Source of the DNA: Streptomyces liliiviolaceus
GTDB taxonomy: Bacteria > Actinomycetota > Actinomycetes > Streptomycetales > Streptomycetaceae
DNA: 64,000 nt
Direction of reading: 5' to 3'
Assembly (NCBI RefSeq): GCF_018070025.1
Contig: NZ_JAGPYQ010000001.1
Location: forward strand, 2,542,001 to 2,606,000
Position 1 is the stretch's first letter, and the number at the start of each line of letters is the position of its first letter. The position numbers and the translations under genes are program-made. A model generated the notes under the pieces. It was not told the origin of the DNA. It saw nothing but the letters and a program-made list of their open reading frames with translations, and made no database searches. Shown in pieces: positions 26,205-34,371 of this stretch.

Positions 26205-27191
26205 TCAGGGGCCGGGTACGTATCCGCGCCGCTTGTCGACGAGGTTCGGCAGGGGTTCACCCGCCTCCCACAGTTCGTACAACTCCACGAACTGCGTACC
26301 CAGTTCGTCCCGCCAGCCCACCGTGTCGCCGCTCATGTGCGGGGACACGATCAGACCGGGGACCTCCCACAACGGGCTGTCGGGGCCCAGCGGTTCGTGC
26401 GCGAAGACGTCGAGCGCCGCCCCCGCGATCCACCGGTCCTTGAGGGCGCGGACGAGCGCGTCCTCCACGACGAGCTGCCCGCGTCCGACGTTCACGAAGT
26501 ACGCCGACGGCTGCATCAGGGCCAGCCGCCGCGCGTCGAACATCCCGGACGTCTCCTCGGTGAGCGGCGCCGCCGACACCACCCAGTCGGCCCTCGCCAT
26601 CAGCCGGTCCAGCTCCCCGGGACCGTGCACGCCGTCGCGCGCGGTGCGCCCCACGAGCGCGGTCGTGATGCCGAGCGCCCCCAGAGTCCGCTCGATGGCC
26701 CGCCCGATCGGCCCGGAACCCACCACGCACGCACGCGTACCTGCGACGCGTCGTGATTCGCGGTGCCGCCACTCGCGCGCCCCCTGGAGCTCCAGAGTGC
26801 GCGGCAGATCCTTCGCCAGGGCGAGGACGAGCGCGGCCACGTACTCGGCGATCGGCTGGTCGAAGACCCCGCGCGCGTTCGTCACCAGCGTGTCGGAGGC
26901 GGCCAGTTCGGGGCACATCAAGTGATCCACACCCGCGCTCGCCGTGTGCACCCAGCGCGGCCGAGGGCCCTCGCCAGGCCAGGCCCCGCGCAGTGCGCGC
27001 GAGTGGAAGTCCCAGATCAGGAGCGCGTCGGCGGTGGGCAGCAGGGAGGCCAGCGTCCTGTCGTCCGCGTACTCGACGCGCACCCGCCCGGTGAGCCGGC
27101 CGAGCCGAGGGGGCGGATCGGAACCCAGCACCAGCAGCGTCGGCTTTTCGGCCATGTTCGGGGTGAGGGGCGCGGTCGGGAAAGTGGTCAT
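26205..27191 (-). CDS. D-2-hydroxyacid dehydrogenase family protein
   Basis: A 328-residue NAD-dependent dehydrogenase. The nucleotide-binding VVGSGPIGRAIE motif is at about residues 156-167; catalytic Arg (NVGRGQLV), Glu (DVFAHEPLG) and His (VSPHMSGDT) are all present. It interconverts a 2-hydroxyacid and a 2-ketoacid. Start is uncertain between ATG 27191 and an internal ATG at 27155 (MAEKPTLLVLG); neither has a good ribosome site. It precedes the amidase gene and is divergent from the racemase-like pair, suggesting a shared pathway in which an amide-containing acid is trimmed and oxidised. Confidence 0.87.
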   Translation of the reverse strand: MTTFPTAPLTPNMAEKPTLLVLGSDPPPRLGRLTGRVRVEYADDRTLASLLPTADALLIWDFHSRALRGAWPGEGPRPRWVHTASAGVDHLMCPELAASDTLVTNARGVFDQPIAEYVAALVLALAKDLPRTLELQGAREWRHRESRRVAGTRACVVGSGPIGRAIERTLGALGITTALVGRTARDGVHGPGELDRLMARADWVVSAAPLTEETSGMFDARRLALMQPSAYFVNVGRGQLVVEDALVRALKDRWIAGAALDVFAHEPLGPDSPLWEVPGLIVSPHMSGDTVGWRDELGTQFVELYELWEAGEPLPNLVDKRRGYVPGP

Positions 27192-27197
27192 CGGGGG

Positions 27198-27208
27198 GAA
27201 ACCGTTTC
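27198..27208. promoter_or_regulatory. Candidate operator in divergent catabolic promoter region
   Basis: GAAAC-C-GTTTC is a perfect 11-bp palindrome directly upstream of the dehydrogenase start, in the 270-bp divergent region facing the racemase-like genes. Its placement suits an operator for the IclR-type regulator of the island. Confidence 0.35.
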
Positions 27209-27461
27209 GCAACGAGGGTCCGCTTCTCTGAGTCCGAAGCACTGCTCCGAGCACTGCGGCGGGACATCGGCCAAGTCGTCTGAGATGGGCGGATTGACCA
27301 CGCTCGCACCCGAACCTACCTTCGTCAACACGGGCATTGCTCCCCGGGGTTCCGGGGGTCCCGTCTGTTCCTGTCCCGACGTCCCGGCCCAGGCGCCGGC
27401 ATGTGTCCCCCGGCCCGCGGCCGGCCTCCTCCACTCGCTCGAACCGAGTTTGGGGCTGCTC

Positions 27462-28250
27462 ATGGACGTCTCCTTCCTTGGCGGACCGCACCCTCAACGG
27501 GGTGTCGGCGTCGTCGCCCCCTTCGACTTCGCCCTCGACCGCGAACTGTGGCGATGGGTGCCCGACGAGGTGTCGCTGCACCTCACCCGTACACCGTTCG
27601 TGCCCGTCGAGGTCAGCCTCGACCTGGCACGCCTGGTCAGCGAGCACGAGACGCTCGGCGACGCGGTGCGCGCGCTGAACGCCGTCCAGCCCGAGATCGT
27701 CGCCTACGCCTGCACGTCCGGCAGTTTCGTCGGCGGGATCGCCGGGGAGCGCGCCATGTGCGAGGCCATGACCCGGGCCGGCGAGCTGCCGTCCGTCACC
27801 ACGTCCGGCGCCCTCCTGGAGGCACTGGAGGAACTGGGCGTACGCCGGATCGCACTCGTCACCCCGTACACCGTCTCCGTCACCCAGGCCCTGGAGGAGT
27901 ACGTCGCCGAGGCGGGCATCACCGTCACCGGCCGCGCCTACATGGGCCTGACCAGGCACATCTGGAAAGTCCCGTACCGAGATGTCGTCGACATGGCCCG
28001 CGGCGCGGTGCGCGGGGCCGCCGACGCGCTCTTCATCAGCTGCACCAACCTTCCGACGTACGACGTCATCCCGCAGCTGGAGGCCGAGCTGCGCATCCCG
28101 GTGATCTCGGCCAACCAGGTCACGATGTGGGCGGCGCTGCGTCACCTGGGTACCCGGGCGGTAGGGCCGTACCAGGCGCTGATCGACGCGTCGGCGCGAG
28201 CGCGGCCCGTACCGCCCGCACTACCGGAAGAACAGGAAGGTTGGGCATGA
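27462..28250 (+). CDS. Maleate isomerase/Asp-Glu racemase superfamily protein, two-cysteine paralogue
   Basis: A 262-residue enzyme. Both catalytic-type cysteines of the superfamily are present: Cys84 in AYACTSGSF and Cys194 in FISCTNLPTYD, followed by the conserved ISANQVTMWAALR. Relatives include maleate cis-trans isomerase, arylmalonate decarboxylase and the EutA protein of ectoine-utilisation clusters. The transporter of Ehu type nearby supports the comparison with EutA, but the other ectoine-degradation genes (doeA, doeB, eutB, eutC) are absent here. The ATG at 27462 has only a weak ribosome site. Its stop overlaps the start of the next gene by 4 bp. Confidence 0.85.
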   Translation: MDVSFLGGPHPQRGVGVVAPFDFALDRELWRWVPDEVSLHLTRTPFVPVEVSLDLARLVSEHETLGDAVRALNAVQPEIVAYACTSGSFVGGIAGERAMCEAMTRAGELPSVTTSGALLEALEELGVRRIALVTPYTVSVTQALEEYVAEAGITVTGRAYMGLTRHIWKVPYRDVVDMARGAVRGAADALFISCTNLPTYDVIPQLEAELRIPVISANQVTMWAALRHLGTRAVGPYQALIDASARARPVPPALPEEQEGWA

Positions 28251-28978
28251 CGGCTCTCGGATTCCTCTACCCGGGCCATTCGGCCGAGGACGACTACCCG
28301 CGCATCGAGCAGCTCCTCGGCAGCGACATCCGCCTCCAGGTCGTCCACACCGACATCGGCGAGGACGCCCACCGCGTGGACGCCCTCCTGGAGATGGGCT
28401 CGGCCGACCGCCTCGCCGCCGGGGTCGAGGAACTGCGGCTGTCCGGGGCCGAGGCGGTGGTCTGGGCCTGCACCAGCGGCAGCTTCGTGTACGGCTGGCA
28501 GGGCGCCCACGACCAGGTCCGCACCCTGGCCCTGACGGCGGGGCTGCCTGCCTCCTCCACGTCCTTCGCGTTCGCCCACGCGGTGGGGGAGCTGGGGGCG
28601 AAGCGGGTCGCGATCGGGGCGACGTATCCCGACGACGTGGCCGGGCTGTTCTCGACGTTCCTGGCGGACGGGGGGTTCGAGGTGCTCTCCGTGCGGGGGG
28701 CCGGGATCATCACCGCGGCGGAGGTCGGGACGTGGGGGGAGGGGGAGGTGCTGGCTCTTGCCCGGGCGGCCGACCATCCCGAGGCGGAGGTGGTGCTGCT
28801 GCCCGACACCGCGCTGCACACGGCCTCCTTCCTGCCTTCGCTTGAGGCGGCGCTGGGGAAGCCGGTGCTGACCGCCAACCAGGTCACGGTCTGGGAGGCC
28901 CTGCGCCTCGCCGACCGGCGGGTCCACGCGCCGGGCCTGGGCACACTGTTCACGAGGGAACGCCCGGTGCAGGCGTAG
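28247..28978 (+). CDS. Maleate isomerase/Asp-Glu racemase superfamily protein, single-cysteine paralogue
   Basis: A 243-residue paralogue of the upstream protein, sharing the ACTSGSF motif (Cys75) and the LTANQVTVWEALR motif. The second catalytic cysteine is missing: the aligned position in LLPDTALHT is Asp187. The superfamily includes one-cysteine decarboxylases as well as two-cysteine racemases and isomerases, so this protein may catalyse a different step or be a partner subunit. It starts in an ATGA overlap with the upstream gene, implying balanced co-expression. It ends just before a large inverted repeat. Confidence 0.85.
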   Translation: MTALGFLYPGHSAEDDYPRIEQLLGSDIRLQVVHTDIGEDAHRVDALLEMGSADRLAAGVEELRLSGAEAVVWACTSGSFVYGWQGAHDQVRTLALTAGLPASSTSFAFAHAVGELGAKRVAIGATYPDDVAGLFSTFLADGGFEVLSVRGAGIITAAEVGTWGEGEVLALARAADHPEAEVVLLPDTALHTASFLPSLEAALGKPVLTANQVTVWEALRLADRRVHAPGLGTLFTRERPVQA

Positions 28979-28984
28979 GGCCTT

Positions 28985-29211
28985 TTCCTCGCCCCCGCCG
29001 CCCCTACCCGTTCCCGTCCACGCATGGGGGCTGCGCCCCCTCGCCCCCCTTTGTCCTCAAACGCCGGACGGGCTGAGATGTCGCCGGGCGGCCGGAGATC
29101 CTCAGCCCGCCAGCGGATCTTTCAGCCCGTCCGGCGTTTGAGGACCGGGGGTTCGGGGGCAGCGCCCCCGAGTCGTGGACGGGAACGGGTAGGGGCGGCG
29201 GGGGCGAGGAA
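28985..29211. repeat. Large inverted repeat with 38-bp perfect arms
   Basis: Arms 28985-29022 and 29174-29211 are exact complements over 38 bp. Inside, 29053-29076 and 29122-29145 form a second perfect 24-bp pair (TCCTCAAACGCCGG and CCGGCGTTTGAGGA within them). GGGGGCTGCGCCCCC-like hairpins lie between the arms. The whole could fold into one long stem. It starts six bases after a stop codon, so it may work as a terminator, but its size is far beyond the usual. Confidence 0.9.
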
Positions 29212-29276
29212 TAAGCGGAGACTCCCTCCTGTTAATGCCACGCGGAGAATCGCGAGCACTCACAGGAGGAACCACC

Positions 29277-30371
29277 GTGGCGGTAACGGAGACCGGCGAC
29301 ATCCGAGCGGAAGCGAAGGGCACCGCCCCCACCCCCCTCTCGGTCCTGGACCTGGTCACAGTCGGCGCAGGCCACACCGCGACCGAGTCCCTGCGGACCG
29401 CGGTCGAACTGTCCCGCCTCGCGGAGAGCCGCGGCTTCCACCGCTACTGGGTGGCCGAGCACCACTCCATGCCGGGCGTGGCCTCCTCCTCACCGGCCGT
29501 GATCCTCGCCCACCTGGCAGCCACCACGACCCGCATCCGCCTGGGCTCCGGCGGCGTGATGCTGCCGAACCACGCCCCCCTGGTCATCGCGGAGCAGTTC
29601 GGCACGCTCGAAGCGATGGCCCCGGGCCGTATCGACCTCGGCCTCGGCCGGGCCCCCGGCACGGACGGCGCCACGGCCGCCGCCCTGCGCCGCTCGGACC
29701 GGCTGAACGAGGGCGCCGACGATTTCCCCCAGCAGCTCGCGGAACTGACCCGGTTCCTGGACGACGACTTCCCCGACGGCCACCCGTACGCCCGTATCCA
29801 CGCGGTCCCGGGACCGGTCCAGGCGACCTCGCCCGGCGGAGTCCAGTCCCCGCACCGCCCGCCGGTCTGGCTGCTCGGCTCCTCCGGCTTCAGCGCCCGC
29901 CTCGCCGGCACCCTCGGTCTGCCCTTCGCCTTCGCGCACCACTTCTCGGCGCAGAACACCGTCCCGGCGCTCGACCTCTACCGGGAGTCCTTCCGGCCGT
30001 CGGCCGTGCTCGACGAGCCCTACGCCCTCATCGGCGTCTCCGCGCTCGCGACGGACGACGAGAAGGAGGCCCGCCGCCAGGTGGAGGCCGCCGCGCTGAA
30101 CATGGTCCGCCTGCGCACCGGCCGCCCGGGCCTGGTCCCCACTCCGGAGGAGGCGGCGGCGTACGACTTCAGTCCGATGGAGCGGGAGTTCGTCGACTCC
30201 TGGAACGCGAACGTCGTCCACGGCACCGCCGACGAGGTCCGCTCCGGTCTCGACGACCTGCAGAAGCGCACGGGCGCCGACGAGCTGATGCTCACCGCCA
30301 ACGCCCACAGCGGCGCCGTACGCCTGCGCTCGTACGAGCTGATCGCGGACGCGTACGGGCTGCCCGCCTAG
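29277..30371 (+). CDS. LLM-class flavin-dependent oxidoreductase (luciferase-like)
   Basis: A 364-residue TIM-barrel protein of the bacterial-luciferase-like family, MsnO8/YhbW group. Characteristic segments are FHRYWVAEHHSMPGVASSSP at about residues 53-72, RIRLGSGGVMLPNHAPLVIAEQ and RIDLGLGRAPGTD. Members use FMN or F420 to oxidise diverse substrates; cofactor and substrate are not predictable here. The GTG at 29277 has an excellent AGGAGGA six bases upstream. It faces the c-di-GMP gene with only 30 bp between the stops. Confidence 0.9.
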   Translation: MAVTETGDIRAEAKGTAPTPLSVLDLVTVGAGHTATESLRTAVELSRLAESRGFHRYWVAEHHSMPGVASSSPAVILAHLAATTTRIRLGSGGVMLPNHAPLVIAEQFGTLEAMAPGRIDLGLGRAPGTDGATAAALRRSDRLNEGADDFPQQLAELTRFLDDDFPDGHPYARIHAVPGPVQATSPGGVQSPHRPPVWLLGSSGFSARLAGTLGLPFAFAHHFSAQNTVPALDLYRESFRPSAVLDEPYALIGVSALATDDEKEARRQVEAAALNMVRLRTGRPGLVPTPEEAAAYDFSPMEREFVDSWNANVVHGTADEVRSGLDDLQKRTGADELMLTANAHSGAVRLRSYELIADAYGLPA

Positions 30372-30401
30372 GACCTGTCCTGCCGGTCACGACTCCGCGC
30401 T

Positions 30402-32459
30402 CTACGGGACGGCCGCCGCCGTCAGGAGCGCGGAGATACGATCCGGCGCCACCGGCCGGGAGTACAGCCAGCCCTGGCCGGTGTCGCAGCCGATGCGCCG
30501 CAGGCGGGTCGCCTGGCCCGCCGTCTCCACGCACTCGGCGGTGACGGTGAGGCCGAGCCGGTGCGCCAGCTGGATCATCGCCTCGACGACGACCTCGTCG
30601 GCGGGGTTGGGCGGAGTGCCGGTGCCGTCCGCGCCCTCGTACTCGCCGTTCTCGTACTGGAAGCCCCGGACGAACGACCCGTCGAGCTTCAGCACCGAGA
30701 CCGGCAGCCGGCTGAGGTAGGCGAGGTTCGAGTACCCCGTGCCGAAGTCGTCGATGGCGATGCCCACGCCCATGTCGCTGAGCGCCTGGAGTGCCTGGAG
30801 GGGCCGCCCCGCGGAGCCCATGACCGCCGACTCGGTCAGTTCCAGCTGGAGCAGGTGCGGGGCGAGCCCGGTCTCCGCGAGGATCGCCGCCACGTCGGAC
30901 ACCAGGTCGGAGTCCCAGACCTGCCGCACCGCCACGTTGACGCTGACGAAGATCGGGTCCGCGTCCGGGTGGTCCAGCTGCCAGCGGCGGGCCTGGCGGC
31001 AGGCGGTGGCCAGCACCCAGCGGCCCAGCTGCACGATCGACCCGTCCTCCTCGGCCAGTCCGATGAACCGATTCGGCGTCAGCGTGCCGAACTGAGGGTG
31101 GTTCCACCGCACCAGCGCCTCGACGCCGCGCACCACGCCGTCCTCCATGCACACCAGTGGCTGGTACTCCAGGGCGAACTCCCCGCGCTCGACCGCGGGA
31201 CGCAGGGTGGAGGAGAGTGCCTGGCGGGTCATGCGGTGGGCGTTGCGCTCCGGGTCGAAGAGCGTCCAGCGGGCCTTGCCGTCGGCCTTCGCCCAGTACA
31301 GCGTGGTGTCGGCGGCCTGCATCAGCCCGGTCGCGGTGGTGCCGGCCGCGTGCCGCTCCACGACACCGATCGAGGCCGAGACCGACAGCCGCTGCCCGGA
31401 CAGGTCGAAGGGCACCTGCAGGGACTTCAGCACGGAATCGGCCAGGTCCGCGAGCTGTTCCGTACCCGTCGAGTCCTCGACCAGCAGCGCGAACTCGTCG
31501 CCGCCGAGCCGGGCGACCAGCGGGGTGGCCGTTCTCGCGTAGCCGGCCTCGTTCGCGCAGCGGGTCAGCCGTTCGGCGACGGCCGCCAGCAGCCGGTCGC
31601 CGACCCGGTGACCGAGCGTGTCGTTGACCGCCTTGAATCCGTCCAGGTCGAGGTAGCACAGCCCGATCCGGCCGGTGCCGGACTCCTCGTACGCCTCGGC
31701 CTCCAGCGCGGCCGAGAGGCGCTCGAAGAACAGGGTGCGGTTGGGCAGCCGGGTCACCGGATCGTGCATCTGCAGATGCCGCAGCCGCGCCTGGAGCTCC
31801 CGGCGCCCGCTGATGTCGGAGACCGAGATCAGCACCGCCCGCTCCTCCTCGGGCAGCGGACTGACCGTCACCTGCGCCCAGAGCGAGTGGCCGTCGGGGT
31901 GCTTGAGGCGCCGGGTGCAGCGCAGCCGGGCCTGCCGGCCGCGCAGCACCTCGCGGTACGCGTGCCAGGTACGGGCGTCCGAGGCGAGGTCGACCAGGTC
32001 GGCGGCGATGCGGCCGACCAGACTGTCCCCGTCGGAGCCCGTGCCGAGCAGCGCGGCCAGCGTGTCGTTGGCCGTGACGACCCGGCCCTCGCGGTCCACG
32101 ACGGCCATCGCGAGGGGCGCGGCGGCGAAGGTGGCTCGAAACGTACGGCCCTCGACGCCCGCGGCGGCCCCGGACGCGCTCTCCGGGTGCGCGGGGAGTC
32201 CGGCCGGGGCGGCGGCCGACAGCCTCGCCGGAAGTCCCGCGGCCAGACCGACCGGGAACGTGGACGAGAGGCCGACCGGAAGTCCGGCCGACAGATCGAC
32301 CGGGGTGTCGATCAGGGGCTCTACCAGGGGCTCGACACGTCGAGCCCGCTCCTCAGGGGAAAGGGTCCCGGCACGAAGAGAGCTCGTGACATGACTCTCT
32401 GTGACGGCCGACCGCACGAGGTCTGCCGTGGGCGCCGGTCCATCGGACGTTCCGCTCAC
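30402..32459 (-). CDS. PAS-GGDEF-EAL bifunctional cyclic-di-GMP enzyme
   Basis: A 685-residue cytosolic signalling protein. A Pro/Leu-rich N-terminus with short LPVGL-like repeats leads to a PAS domain (about residues 105-215), a GGDEF diguanylate cyclase domain (about 225-395, active site RLGGDEFALL) and an EAL phosphodiesterase domain (about 405-675, GVEALVRWNHP, LELTESA, IDDFGTGYSNL, ECVET). Both active sites look intact, so it could make or break c-di-GMP. No RxxD inhibitory site precedes GGDEF. In Streptomyces c-di-GMP holds BldD on DNA and blocks sporulation. The GTG at 32459 has GGGAG six bases upstream. Confidence 0.92.
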   Translation of the reverse strand: MSGTSDGPAPTADLVRSAVTESHVTSSLRAGTLSPEERARRVEPLVEPLIDTPVDLSAGLPVGLSSTFPVGLAAGLPARLSAAAPAGLPAHPESASGAAAGVEGRTFRATFAAAPLAMAVVDREGRVVTANDTLAALLGTGSDGDSLVGRIAADLVDLASDARTWHAYREVLRGRQARLRCTRRLKHPDGHSLWAQVTVSPLPEEERAVLISVSDISGRRELQARLRHLQMHDPVTRLPNRTLFFERLSAALEAEAYEESGTGRIGLCYLDLDGFKAVNDTLGHRVGDRLLAAVAERLTRCANEAGYARTATPLVARLGGDEFALLVEDSTGTEQLADLADSVLKSLQVPFDLSGQRLSVSASIGVVERHAAGTTATGLMQAADTTLYWAKADGKARWTLFDPERNAHRMTRQALSSTLRPAVERGEFALEYQPLVCMEDGVVRGVEALVRWNHPQFGTLTPNRFIGLAEEDGSIVQLGRWVLATACRQARRWQLDHPDADPIFVSVNVAVRQVWDSDLVSDVAAILAETGLAPHLLQLELTESAVMGSAGRPLQALQALSDMGVGIAIDDFGTGYSNLAYLSRLPVSVLKLDGSFVRGFQYENGEYEGADGTGTPPNPADEVVVEAMIQLAHRLGLTVTAECVETAGQATRLRRIGCDTGQGWLYSRPVAPDRISALLTAAAVP

Positions 32460-32854
32460 CGTTCGCTCCCGCTGTGCACTCGTTCGTCGTACAGGTCTCG
32501 TCGGGGGTCGGCCGGTGGTGGACGGCCGCTCCAGCCGTGTCCGCGCAGGAAAGTGTGCCGATCATAGAGGGTGGCCGTTAGGCCTTCCAGCTACCGTCCA
32601 GTGTCCCGGACGGGCACCCCTTTCTGACAGATCGTTTCTGCCCGCACCTGGACAGGTTCCTTCATCGGCCGATCACTTGTGACGTTCCGTGAGTGCTCGG
32701 GGTGTCGGCGTGTCCTGGCGCCCCCTTGATGCTTCCCGATGTTCTCGGTCGGATGTCGGCCCGCTCACTCCTTTGGATCAGATAAACAGGGCATGGAGGA
32801 ACAAATCGTCACAGGCTGGTTGCGGTTTCCCGAATTCCGCATCCGGAGGTCGAC
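32460..32854. other. Divergent promoter region of c-di-GMP enzyme and M6-like protease
   Basis: 395 bp with no credible gene. It holds the promoters of both flanking genes. A TGAC-N5-GTGA element (32680-32692) resembles BldD half-site arrangements; see findings. The GGAGG before the protease start is at 32845-32849. Confidence 0.5.
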
Positions 32855-34213
32855 GTGCCGCGTCTGCTCCCCCTCAAGGGGCTCACCCGTGGCGGGGTCC
32901 GACCCCGTCCGCGCGGGCGGCTGTGGACCGGTCACGGATGGCGCGTGCCCGCGGCCGTGTTCACCTCCATGACGGCGCTCGCTGCCACCTCCCTGGCGGT
33001 CCCCACGGCCGCCGTGCCGCTCTCGATGCCGTGCGCGCTGAAGCGGACCGCGGCCCACCACTCGGAGGGCGTGGACACCTGGAACGCCGCCTATCCGCGG
33101 CCCGCCCGCCGCCTGGACGCGGTGATGGTCTTCCTCTCCTTCCCCGACGCCACGCCCCTGACCAGGCCCGCCGAACTGACGGCCGACTACTTCCCGGCCA
33201 CCAGCCGCTTCTTCGAACGGGCCTCGTACGGAAGGTTCCAGCTGCGCCCGCACCCGCTGCGCGACTGGATCCGGATGCCGCGGCCGTCGACCGCGTACGC
33301 CATACAGCGGGACTGGAGCGCGGCGTCGCGCTCCGCGTATCTGCGGGACGCCCTCGCGGCGGCGGACGCCCGGGTCGACTTCTCCCGCTACGACGTCGTC
33401 TACTTCGTCGCCGATCCCGACGCCCCCGGGGTCGACTCGGACGCGACGAAGGTGGTGAACATGGACGTGCCGCTGCGGGCCGACGGCACGGACATCCGCC
33501 GGGTCGTCACGGTGTTCGAGAAGCATCCGCCGGACCGGCTGGTCCTGGCCCACGAGACCGGTCACGTCTTCGATCTGCCCGACCTCTACCACCGGCCCGT
33601 CGACGGCAAGGGCGACTGGGACACGTACGTCGGCGACTGGGACCTCATGGGCAGCCAGTTCGGACTCGCCCCCGACCTCTTCGGCTGGCACAAATGGAAA
33701 CTCGGGTGGCTGGAACCACGTCAGGTGGCGTGCGTACGGGACGCGGGCGGGCGGGGTACGCGACTGACGCTGGAGCCGCTGGCGGCGGGGGCCGGGGTGG
33801 CCGCGGCGGGCGGCACCGCGGCGGGCGCGCCGGGCTCCGAACCGGGATGGGCGGGGTTCGGGACGGCGGGCGGGACGAAGCTGGCGGTGGTGCGGACCGC
33901 ACGCGACAGCGCCCTCGCCTTCGAGGTGCGGGGACCGGCCGGCAACGACGAGGAGGCGTGCTCACAGGGTGTGCTCGTCTACCGCGTGCGCGGCGGGGCG
34001 GAGTCCGGCCGCGGGCCGATCGAGGTGGTCGACGCGCACCCCGGCTCCGGGACCTGCTGGGACGACTCGGTGTACGCCCCCCTCGCGGACGCGCCGGTCG
34101 GCCTCGGGGAGAGCTTCACCGTGCCCGGCGAGGACGTACGGATCGAGGTGTCGGACCGGACGGCGTCGGGCGCGTGGACGGTGACGATCTCGACCGGGCG
34201 GGACAGTCCATAG
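32855..34213 (+). CDS. Secreted M6-like metalloprotease domain protein
   Basis: A 452-residue exported protein. The N-terminus is Arg-rich followed by a hydrophobic signal (VPAAVFTSMTALAATSLAVPTAA). The zinc site reads LAHETGHVFDLPDLY, with HETGH at residues 233-237, preceded by FERASYGRFQLRPH, which is typical of M6 (immune inhibitor A-like) proteases, and followed by GDWDLMGSQFG. A C-terminal beta-rich region has two cysteines. It probably degrades extracellular protein. GTG at 32855 with GGAGG five bases upstream. Divergent from the c-di-GMP gene. Confidence 0.85.
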   Translation: MPRLLPLKGLTRGGVRPRPRGRLWTGHGWRVPAAVFTSMTALAATSLAVPTAAVPLSMPCALKRTAAHHSEGVDTWNAAYPRPARRLDAVMVFLSFPDATPLTRPAELTADYFPATSRFFERASYGRFQLRPHPLRDWIRMPRPSTAYAIQRDWSAASRSAYLRDALAAADARVDFSRYDVVYFVADPDAPGVDSDATKVVNMDVPLRADGTDIRRVVTVFEKHPPDRLVLAHETGHVFDLPDLYHRPVDGKGDWDTYVGDWDLMGSQFGLAPDLFGWHKWKLGWLEPRQVACVRDAGGRGTRLTLEPLAAGAGVAAAGGTAAGAPGSEPGWAGFGTAGGTKLAVVRTARDSALAFEVRGPAGNDEEACSQGVLVYRVRGGAESGRGPIEVVDAHPGSGTCWDDSVYAPLADAPVGLGESFTVPGEDVRIEVSDRTASGAWTVTISTGRDSP

Positions 34214-34259
34214 GCAGCCCCTGGACAGTCCCCAGGGGGCGCGGACAGCGGACATGCGA

Positions 34260-34287
34260 AAAGCCCCCCGCTTCCGCGAGGGGCTTT
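34260..34287. terminator. Bidirectional terminator between protease gene and tRNA-Lys (copy 3)
   Basis: AAAGCCCCCCGC and GCGAGGGGCTTT pair with one mismatch around a 4-nt loop, and short T-runs flank both sides, so it can end transcription from either direction. Confidence 0.75.
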
Positions 34288-34297
34288 CCACCGTCTG

Positions 34298-34371
34298 TGC
34301 GCCGCCAGGGACTCGAACCCCGGACCCGCTGATTAAGAGTCAGCTGCTCTAACCAACTGAGCTAGCGGCGC
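34298..34371 (-). tRNA. tRNA-Lys (CTT), copy 3
   Basis: A 74-nt tRNA, identical to the two other tRNA-Lys genes in the window. Its 5' end overlaps by 10 bp the 3' end of the protein gene upstream on the same strand. Confidence 0.97.

Noticed and set aside
24443..26443. Very long plus-strand open frame opposite the amidase
   Set aside because: Pro/Arg/His-rich shadow of a GC-rich gene on the other strand; amidase motifs are complete on the minus strand.
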